Assembly (NCBI GenBank): GCA_031002005.1
Contig: CM061921.1
Span: 124,092,597-124,156,596, forward strand
Length of the DNA stretch: 64,000 nucleotides
Origin: Vandiemenella viatica
Taxonomy: Eukaryota; Arthropoda; Insecta; Orthoptera; Morabidae
Direction: 5' to 3'
Below the pieces are notes generated by a model, which was given only the letters and a program-made list of their open reading frames with translations, ran no database searches and was not told the origin of the DNA. Below, in pieces: positions 56,800 through 64,000 of this stretch. Every line of letters starts with the position of its first letter. The stretch's first letter is position 1. The position numbers and the translations under genes were made by a program.

Positions 56800-57280
56800 A
56801 ACACCGTCACACTGCGACGAACCTCGACCACTCCTCTGCATCGTCTCCGTGGTCTTCTTACTCGTCTCCTTCCTATCTCCTATTTCTCAAGCGTTGTCTT
56901 CGGCATTCTTTCTCGTCCATTCTTATCATGTGTCTAAGCCAACAGCTTCTACTTCATTAATTCTCCTGGCTCCAATTTAATCTGTCTCTAATGGTTTTTT
57001 TGTTTTTTGTTTTTTTGTTCCTTCGTAGCGATTATCTCCTACACCTCTTTCGAACCTAATCTCTGCTGACTGCTATCTATTGATATTTCTCTCCGTCCAA
57101 TTCCAAGTTTCTACACCATACATCAGAATGGGCTGGTAGTACATTTTATATGAAGATGTTCTTACATTTTTCCCTGTGTTCCATACAAATTTAAAGTCGG
57201 TTACCAGTTGATAGAATTGACAACGCTTTCTCGTTCTTTCCTCTAATTCATTTATTTTCCATTGGTGGTTACCTTACTTC
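56800..57280 (-). pseudogene. LINE reverse transcriptase tail relic
   Basis: On the minus strand near 57160-57100 the sequence reads 'RTSSYKMYYQPILMYGVETW', the post-catalytic block of insect endonuclease-reverse transcriptase LINEs. Further toward 56800 it continues in shifting frames with 'EWTRK' and 'IGDRKETSKK'. It is short, diverged and has no clear ends. The 86-codon plus-strand frame at 56720-56980 is a shadow. Confidence 0.55.
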
Positions 57281-57340
57281 CCAGGTAATGGATATTGTGT
57301 TTATTTCCCTGGAAATGTAGATGTAGATGTAGAAATTCAT

Positions 57341-57567
57341 ACCGAGCGTGGTGGGTGAGCGGTAACGCTCTGGCCTCACTTTCGGGAGGTCGCAGGTTCG
57401 GCCGTCCATATTTCGGTTTTCCATGGATTCCCTAGATCACTCCAGGTGAATTCCGAGATGGTTCCTGCAAAAATACATGATGGAATTCCTTCCTATTTCT
57501 TGCCGCCTGTCTTCCGCCTCTAATCACTTCGACGTCGATAAGAGGTAAAGTCATAAACTAAGAAAAA
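57341..57567 (+). mobile_element. tRNA-derived SINE, copy 9
   Basis: Starts ACCGAGCGTGGTGGGTGAGC and has the 'TTTCGGGAGGTCGCAGGTTCG' region with a deleted B-box half, 'TTTTCCATGGATTCCCTAGATC' and 'CCTCTAATCACTTCGACGTCGA'. It lies between two (GTAGAT)n stretches in inverted orientation (57316-57332 and 57575-57592), the second being the 3' tail of the adjacent LINE. Confidence 0.88.
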
Positions 57568-57647
57568 TGTAAATTTACATCTACATCTACATCCATACTC
57601 TGCAAATCACAAACACTGTGGGTGGCAGAGGGTGCTAAGCACCAATC

Positions 57648-57845
57648 CTAAACCCGCCCATTCCAATCCCGAATAGTGCGAGGAAAGAAGGAATACATAT
57701 AAGTATCAGTACGGCATCTTATTTCTCTAATCTTATCCCTCCGGTCATTGCGACCTAAATAGGTTGGCGGAAGAAGTATTTCATTGCACTGGAATTTTTT
57801 TTTTTTTTTTTTTTTTTGCATATTCTCCAATAAATTCGAACGCAA
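57648..57845 (-). pseudogene. LINE ORF2 C-terminal end, separated by a homopolymer insertion
   Basis: This 65-codon frame is the continuation of the 480-codon RT: 'RSNLLENMQ', then Lys residues from a run of about 24 T on the + strand (57797-57819), 'ILLPPTYLGRNDRRDKIREI', and 'MYSFFPRTIRDWNGRV' to the stop. The homopolymer is not present in related ORFs that I know, so it probably arose by slippage after insertion. Confidence 0.85.
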
Positions 57846-57851
57846 GCTACG

Positions 57852-59294
57852 TCATCTGTCTTCCAAACTATCCCAGCCCAATCTATGTATCAATTCTGTG
57901 ACGCTTTCGTAAGGGCTGTAACAAGAAGTCAGGAATCTAGCGGCTTTCCTCTGCACCCTCTCAACTGAGTCAATCAGAACCTTGCGATACGGATCCCAAA
58001 CCCCACAACAGTTATCCAGATGCGGACGTACTAGTGTTTTATACGCTATCTCCTTTGTTTGAGCATTACAATTCCTCAAAATACGACCTATGAATCGTAA
58101 TTTAGAATTAGCCTTGCCTACGACGGAAGTTATGTGCATGTCCCATTTCATGTTGCTTTGTACTATCACCCTCATATACTTCACGCAATTAACCATGTCA
58201 ACAGCTGAATTGTTTATTTTGTACTTGTGAACAAACTGATTCTTCTTGTTACTTATCCGCAATGCCTTGCACTTTTTGCAATTCAGTGTAAGCTGCCATT
58301 TACGGCACCAATCGAAAATAGCATCCAAATCACGCTGAATTTCTAAGCAATCGTCGGAGCACCTTATTTCCCTGTAGATAACCGCATCCTTGGCAAACAA
58401 TCGCAACCAGCATTTGACGTTGTCACCTAGATCGTTTATAAATATTAAGAAAAGAAGTGGACCTATTACACTTCCTTGAGGAACGCCCGAAGTAACATTT
58501 ATCTTAGAAGAGGCTTCTCCGTCAACAACGACATACTGTGATCGACCAGTTAGAAAATCACGTATCCACTCGCAAATCTGAGCCGAAATACCGTAAGCTC
58601 GAATCTTCGCTAAAAGTCGGTTGTGTGGCACAGAATCAAAAGCTTTCTGAAAATCCAAAAAAGCTGCATCAACTTGCGAACCTGCATCGATAACTTTCAT
58701 TATGTCGTGGAAAAATAGGGCCAATTGTGTTTCACACGATCTCTTCTTCCGAAATCCGTGTTGACATGGCGTAAGTAACTCGTTCTCATATAGAAACTTC
58801 ATTATGTTCGAGCATATGACATGTTCCAGAATTCTGCTGCAGACCGATGTTAGAGATATGGGTCGATAATTCCTAGGATCACTCCGATCTCCTTTCTTAA
58901 AAACGGGAATTACCTGGGCTATTTTCCAGCTAGAAGGTACTTTTCTCTCTTCTAGTGATTTACGGAATATATCTGACAGAAATGGTTCAATATCCTCCGC
59001 GTATTCAGAAAATACTCTTACCGGTATACCATCGGGACCCGGCGCTTTACCCCACTTCAGGAGTTTTAATTGCTTTACAATTCCTACGCTATCAATTTCT
59101 ATCGGATCCATCTCTAATTCCACACGATGTGGTAAAGTGGGGATGTTTTCCATGTTTTCTCGCGTGAATGAATTTTTGAATTCGGTGTTAAATACGGTAG
59201 CCTTGTCGCGGATGTCTTCAACTTCCCGTCCGTCTTTTATTAGAACTGCCTTATTGTTCCCACTACAACTAGCTTTTTTTACATACGACCCCAA
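57852..59294 (-). pseudogene. LINE reverse transcriptase (480-codon frame), catalytic Asp lost
   Basis: The longest frame in the window. Order of RT blocks: 'LKWGKAPGPDGIPVRVF' (residues about 76-92), 'VPSSWKIAQVIPVFKKGDRS' (119-138), 'NYRPISLTSVCSRILEHVI', 'QHGFRKKRSCETQL', 'DAAFLDFQKAFDSVPHNRLL' (first catalytic Asp), 'SGVPQGSVIGPLLFLIFIND', then 'LRLFAKDAVIYREI' where the family has FADD, so the first Asp of the catalytic pair is Lys. The thumb and C-terminal part include 'VNCVKYMRVIVQSNMKWDMH' and 'TLVRPHLDNCCGVWDPY'. The first ATG is internal to the ancestral ORF. A poly-A expansion just downstream shifts the frame. Confidence 0.93.
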
Positions 59295-59769
59295 AATTTC
59301 TTAGGGTTTTCAGTGAGGCTCTTAGAGAGAGAATTTTCACGAAAGTGATTAAAGGCCTCACGCATCGCATTCTTAACACGTCCCCGTATCTCCTCTAACT
59401 TATCTAAATCAGTCCGATGCATCGTCCTTTTTGATCGTGCATGTATCTTCCTTTGCTTCTTGAGTAACCTTTTAACCTGTGTACCATGAGAGATCGTTCT
59501 CTTCCCTGATTGACCGTTTCGTTATATGTAAGTTCATACCTTCCCCGAGTATATGTAGGAATCGATGCCACCTCTCTTCAACGGTGCCTCCTGCTACTAA
59601 GAAGGTGTGGTAATTATGCCTCAAATACGCTCTAAAACACTCTTTTGAAGCCTTTTCGAATCTGTAAACGATCTTCTCTTTTCTCTTTCTGCGCGTGGTT
59701 GTTAGTTTTACTGTAGCAATTACAGCTTTGTGATCACTTATCCATCAAATCCATTATTTCATTAATTTT

Positions 59770-60210
59770 TCTACGTTTCTTGATTATCTTAATATTTGCT
59801 ATATTGGTTTTTAAACAATGCTTTTCCATTTCATTTGAAAATTTTTGCAATTATTTCTCTATATCGTGTTCTGTTTTCTGCAAACTGCATGCGCCATCAC
59901 TTTCAACTCTACTGGGACTCTGCTATGATTTAATGCAGTACAATAAGGAGCAGAACACTTTCCTGTCTCACTCTCTTCTTTGTCTAATAGCCACCTGCCT
60001 TCTTTATTGACACTCTTTTCTTATTTTTATAGACATTTCCTATTTTTTCGATGGCCCCTTCATTCACTCCTCTCTTACTCAGATCGTTCTATATGCTTTC
60101 TCCCAACTCTTTGTCATAGGCGTTTCTGATATCCAGAAATTATATTATGGTAGCGTTGCCATGCTGCGTCCTTATCTCTACGAACAATAATAATTACATA
60201 CTAGATCACG
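59770..60210 (-). pseudogene. Degenerate LINE RT fragment
   Basis: Minus strand near 60150-60000 gives 'FWISETPMTKSWEKAYRTI' in the place of a palm-domain block, and near 59985 'KKRVRQESVLLLIVLH', a corrupted VRQGSVLSPLLF motif. Decay is heavy, and the family can be set only as an RTE/R4-like LINE. Confidence 0.45.
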
Positions 60211-60646
60211 TTTTTAGAAATTGGCAACTCTTGTTCGAAGATGTCTGATCTACCTACAGGATTAAGCGATAGCGAAGCAATAAGTGCAATTGTAAAACCA
60301 ACTACACTAAAGAGCAAATACAAAGGAAAAACATTGACAGGAGTCATTCACAACATACCTAACTTACGAATTAAATTAATTGGAAGCAAAATGAAGCACC
60401 ACTAAAAGGATGTGGAATCGTCTTTCATGCATAATTAGGGATAAAAACATAGTCATACGCTGAAGTGGTCTAATATCCACCGAGGTTCAAGTTCCCAGAA
60501 TAACAGAGGACAGTAAGAACTTAGATACTGATATTAATATTTTCAACCGAACTTCAGTATTTTATACCCTCGCAGAACTCCGGATTAATTACTGTCACAC
60601 ATTATTTACATTGTGTTAAATTTATATGAATGCTTCTTTTTTTTAG
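60211..60646. other. Intron sequence before exon C
   Basis: An open + frame at 60241-60402 (54 codons from ATG) reads like protein but has no recognisable motif. The acceptor CTTTTTTTTAG ends at 60646. Confidence 0.35.
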
Positions 60647-60769
60647 ATACCAAAACAGCTTCCGATCGTATCTCAGATTTTAAAAAAAGGAGATCAAAGA
60701 GATTCCGTGATTTACCTGCAGATTTCCGCAGTAGAGTTCTCCAGTATGATATATGCTTCAATAGAGTGA
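60647..60769 (+). CDS. Candidate host-gene terminal exon C (unidentified protein)
   Basis: A strong acceptor (TTCTTTTTTTTAG) precedes 40 codons and a TGA when read in phase 0, the phase left by exon B. The peptide starts 'IPKQLPIVSQILKKGDQ' and ends 'VEFSSMIYASIE'. A polyadenylation signal follows 13 bases after the stop. Another frame from the same acceptor is also open for about 45 codons (ending 'CFNRVKV'), so the assignment rests on the phase match and the poly(A) signal. Together the three exons would encode about 128 residues of a C-terminus that I cannot place in a family; additional internal exons may exist. Confidence 0.45.
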   Translation: MPKQLPIVSQILKKGDQRDSVIYLQISAVEFSSMIYASIE

Positions 60770-60781
60770 AAGTTTAGGATC

Positions 60782-60787
60782 AATAAA
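60782..60787 (+). promoter_or_regulatory. Polyadenylation signal AATAAA after exon C
   Basis: Perfect hexamer 13 bases downstream of the TGA of exon C. In AT-rich DNA AATAAA is common, so it counts only with the exon. Confidence 0.4.
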
Positions 60788-60789
60788 AA

Positions 60790-62393
60790 TTAATTATTTA
60801 TAACCAACTGGAATTTTTGAAGAAGATAGCCTGTAACACACAGGTGGTTTTATCTTTTCAGAAAATAATGGAACTTAATGCCATTTCTCTGGTTTTTCAG
60901 AAACCAGTCGACACTATACGAAATAATCGCCTGCTAACAGCTATTCGATAGTACGGAGCAGCAAGAGATTTGTGAGAGAGAAGCCACGAGTTTTGTGGCT
61001 GCTAACAGACTTAATAAGCTAGTGTTTAATGTCTAACAAGCGATCATCCCCTTCCATTTGAGACTGCAGTGAAATACTTCTCCACCAACATATTGTTATC
61101 TTTCAGCCCGTGAAACGGACGTTTTAATGCTACAGTCACTCATTTTCCCGCTATCACCAATAAGGATGGACCATAAATGTACTAAGTTAACTTTTATACT
61201 AGGAATAGAGAGGGGTTCATACCCTTCGCCAAATAATTACAGAAAACTACATTTTGTAACATTTAATTCTACACAAAGGATTCCGATAATTACTAGAATC
61301 TCATGGTCGACATAATTGGTACTCCTGGTACAAACAAACAATAACCACACGATAATAACTGGTGCAAAAAGTCAAGACGTGGCGTGCGGTTATTTCATTA
61401 ACGTTATTATTCTCAGTCAATGATATGCCACGACTAGCTAACACGAACTGTCGGCGAGAGCATAAGATCTCTCACAATGCGGCACCGGAAGGAACAGAAT
61501 AATGCAGAAGCCGTCTACAACTTGCATATTAACAGGCTCAGGGAGTTTTCTGGGCGGGGGCATAATGGTCACGTTATCACAACATTTACATTGCCAGGAC
61601 GAGGTGAAAGCATAAGTCCGGCGTCCTGGATTGGGTGAGTACGGCAGCGTGGCGGTACGCGGAAGTCGCAGCTTCTCAGCACTTGAACACAACAGCCTGG
61701 ATAGGCGTGTAAAACTTTCACGCGCTAACACAGTGGAGCTCACACACACTGCAGTGAGGGTCGTCACTAGAGATGGGTAGGTCCGGATGGATGCAGTTCC
61801 GCGGACCCGTATCACTTGCGCTAGGGATGGATGTACATCCGAGCGCTTGTCGGATCTGCTTCCAGCCGGACCTGTAACAGCGCCACAGTTCTCGCGTGGC
61901 CGTAGGTTGAACCACGGCCGGACCTGCAACGCGGAGCTGGAACGCAATTTTTCATTACAGTTCCGATTTGAAACCGGATGTTCTGAAGAGTTTAATGTCA
62001 TTTACTGTACGATTCGATTACAGTTCTGTTTAAAGATAAGATTATAAATGAAAAACTATTTCTTAATGGCTGACTACTAGTAGATAATTACAATAACTAT
62101 TAAATGTCAATGGGTAGCTAAAACCCGGTAGTACTTTCTTATTGGTCAGGTTCATACTTGTAAGGTGAGGAGTGTTTTACGTGTTAAATAAGAATCGACT
62201 TATAATTTAACTTGTGATTTTAATGCGTTGCAGTCTTATTAAACTTTTAACGTTCAGTTTGATTAGTCACAAAGTCTCTAGAATTTTTAACTTTCTCTAT
62301 TCTTAATGGCTTAAGGACAAATTAGATAACACATTTAACATATCTTTATTACAGAAACACGGTTCGTAGGGTTTCCAAGGAACATTATACATA
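60790..62393. other. No gene recognised; GC-rich patch 61.6-61.95 kb
   Basis: The 187-codon minus frame at 61438-62001 runs through a GC-rich patch with inverted 'CCGGATGGATG' / 'GGATGTACATCC' motifs and is low-complexity in composition (R, S, P, T rich); I regard it as repeat-derived. The rest shows nothing supportable. Confidence 0.35.
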
Positions 62394-63196
62394 TCTATAC
62401 TAATATTATAAATGCGAAAGTAACTCTGTTTGTGTTTATGTCTGTTTGTTACATTTATTGTGCTAAACGGATATTCCGATCGTGATGAAATTTGACATGG
62501 AGATGCTGTTTGACATTAGGATCGAGATGGGATACTATATTATGTATACATAAGAACATATTGTCATTAAATTAAGAAGACTAACTGTGAAAGACAAATG
62601 CATAATATCTAAGTATATTTCTAATGCGCAACTGAATTCAGCTATGGTAGGATAGCGTAGCGGTAACGCGCTTGCTTACTAACTTACTAAGATAACTTCA
62701 GCGTGGCTTTGGGTTCAAATCCCATTGGCTGCATATATTTTTATGTATTGTTTTTCATAGTTTGAGCCAAGCCTAGGATTTTATAGTAAGGATACCATGT
62801 TCTGGCAAGCCTTTGGCGGTAGAATAGTGCCCTAAGCGTTTACTTTATTTACGGTATACTGGTTCCACAGTTAGTTTTTGTGTGATCTAAACTAATAATA
62901 TCGTATATGCGAAAGTGAGTTTCCATCTTTTTTTTGCGTTTTGACGACTATATGTGTATACCGATGACAAGGAAAAACTTTGTATATTTAGGAACGAAAT
63001 AGGATACTTTTTCCGATATGAATAAGTTTTAGTCATGAGACAGGTTCGAAGGTAGAATGGTATATCGATGGCGTTCCCGTTATATTATGCCGACTCATTG
63101 TTGTTTGGGACATCTTAGATAATTTTCAGCTTTGTATATCCAATTCTAGCAATCAAATCCTAAATCCAAGCGTACGATGTCGCGGGTAACAGCTAG
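62394..63196 (+). mobile_element. Short non-autonomous Helitron
   Basis: Starts TCTATACTAATATTATAAAT with A immediately before, and ends in 'CGCGGGTAACAGCTAG' with T immediately after, which is the A|TC...CTAG|T signature of Helitrons. The sub-terminal 5' block 'GCGAAAGTAACTCTGTTTGT' and 'GATGAAATTTGACATGGAGATG' match a widespread insect Helitron family in my memory. A second, diverged 5'-like block at 62886 ('ACTAATAATATCGTATATGCG') suggests a dimeric or nested structure. No Rep/helicase gene is present; the length is 803 bp. Confidence 0.75.
62643..62735 (+). repeat. tRNA-like segment inside the Helitron
   Basis: 'GGTAGGATAGCGTAGCGGTAA' resembles an A-box head, and 'GGGTTCAAATCCCATTGGC' resembles a B-box/T-arm. 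A 15-base expansion in the middle breaks the cloverleaf. It is probably a SINE head or tRNA pseudogene inserted in or captured by the Helitron. Confidence 0.45.
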
Positions 63197-64000
63197 TAAT
63201 GTATATATAAATATGATTATGTGGCATTATTGCGAGCGACTCTGCTGACCGCTTTTACAGCAATATTTTATAATCCAACATTGAAAAAAAAAGAAGAAAA
63301 AAAAAACCTCACATCCAGCCGTTTCTAGAACGTCTAACAATGGCTCAAACAATCGGTTATTATTACTAAGAATTAAATCTTGTTTAAAAATACTTTAAAC
63401 TAAATTGGAAATAAAATTGCTAAGAAATTAAAAGTTTTTGAAATTGCACAAAATAAAATAAAGATTTTGAAAGCACCAAAAACACGTTACGGTAGCTGGC
63501 AAAACATAAATATTACTGATTAATTAAAATGCATTGTACCGCACTCGATTTAGCACTCACGACAATGTTTTATTCACTCAATCAAAACAGTTTCACAAAG
63601 TATACAGAGGAAAACACTATACATAATATAACATAATATAATTTCTCGCTCACAATTTAAAATAAGTTATACTTGCAATTTTGTTTTTTGTTCATTTATA
63701 ATACACTGTTTCTTAAGCTGGTATATTGTGGAAAGGCAATAATTATCTCAAAATGTTGAGACTTGAATAATTTCATTTTTAGTAAAAAAAAAAAAAATTA
63801 ACAAATAATTTCGATTTTTTAAAAAAAAATTTTAGTAGCATTTAAATATTATTAAGAAATGATTTCATTTCATTCTTATAGAAGCCCACAGAAATTTTAG
63901 ATGAACACGATATAACTCATACTGCAGTTCTCCTTGGTCGGATTTGTATCCATCATACGCTCAATTGTAGGTTCGGACCCATACAGCTCCGCCGGACATG
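63197..64000. other. No gene recognised
   Basis: Very AT-rich with several A or T homopolymers; no motif-bearing frame. Confidence 0.4.

Larger units (their letters stand above)
57570..59760 (-). mobile_element. 5'-truncated non-LTR retrotransposon with simple-repeat tail
   Basis: Minus-strand LINE. The 5' end lies near 59760, inside the endonuclease domain ('ISDHKAV', with the catalytic D-H intact, about 59745-59725). A linker, the RT frame and the C-terminal 'FFPRTIRDWNG' region follow. The 3' end has (TAGATG)n repeats (57575-57592 on the + strand as TACATC) instead of poly(A), as in I/CR1-like families with microsatellite tails. Confidence 0.85.

Noticed and set aside
61438..62001. 187-codon minus-strand open frame
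   Set aside because: GC-rich, low-complexity, no motif or start context; overlapping frames on the other strand are equally open. Probably repeat-derived.

Overview
This is a eukaryotic window of the gene-poor, transposon-packed kind found in large insect genomes. No bacterial-type gene organisation is present. At least ten dispersed copies or fragments of a tRNA-derived SINE (A-box/B-box head, then a conserved body with 'TTTCCATGGTTTCCCCAAATCAC'-like blocks of under 20 bases each and an A-rich tail) resemble SINEs I associate with orthopteroid insects. Together with very long introns this suggests a polyneopteran insect (grasshopper, stick insect or roach relative). That is an inference, not proof.

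Host gene content is thin. Three short blocks on the + strand (28371-28504, 38142-38273, 60647-60769) look like real exons of a single gene. Each has good splice sites, their phases are compatible (0/0), the last ends in a stop codon, and AATAAA lies 13 bases after it. The introns would be about 9.6 and 22 kb and hold nearly everything else in the right half of the window. I could not identify the protein.

Layout. 1-160: tail of a Penelope-like element (PLE). 2.9-11.4 kb: two inverted copies of a Tigger-type DNA transposon enclosing LINE remnants and SINEs. 11.4-14.7 kb: fossil of a Polinton/Maverick-like (virus-like) element, with two minus-strand capsid-like reading frames, a plus-strand integrase and a further element ORF, all broken. 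16-18 kb: a hAT MITE with an 8-bp target duplication and a Tc1 relic. 18.3-24.4 kb: a LINE reverse transcriptase split by a 5.2-kb foldback element (long inverted arms with internal tandem repeats, 6-bp target duplication), itself hit by a 469-bp palindromic MITE whose empty site survives in the other arm. 28.4-31 kb: exon, a PLE fragment inserted exactly at its splice donor, then a hAT relic. 30.9-34.4 kb: a decayed minus-strand LTR retrotransposon with a gag fragment. 36.8-37.4 kb: a PLE with a GIY-YIG endonuclease remnant. 39.4-41.6 kb: a complete-ended hAT transposon (8-bp target duplication). 44.9-45.7 kb: Tc1 relic. 45.8-47.4 kb: a degenerate tandem array of about 135-bp units, followed by an inverted-repeat element. 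49.7-53.7 kb: a LINE with endonuclease and RT, split by a 1.04-kb palindromic mariner-like element and ending in poly(A). 55.7 kb: an insect repeat ORF. 56.8-60.2 kb: three minus-strand LINE remnants, one with a 480-residue RT frame. 62.4-63.2 kb: a short Helitron.

The window therefore records several layers of nested insertion, and the order of events can be read in at least four places. Nothing looks like an intact autonomous mobile element, and every transposase, RT and capsid frame seen is truncated, frameshifted or stop-containing.
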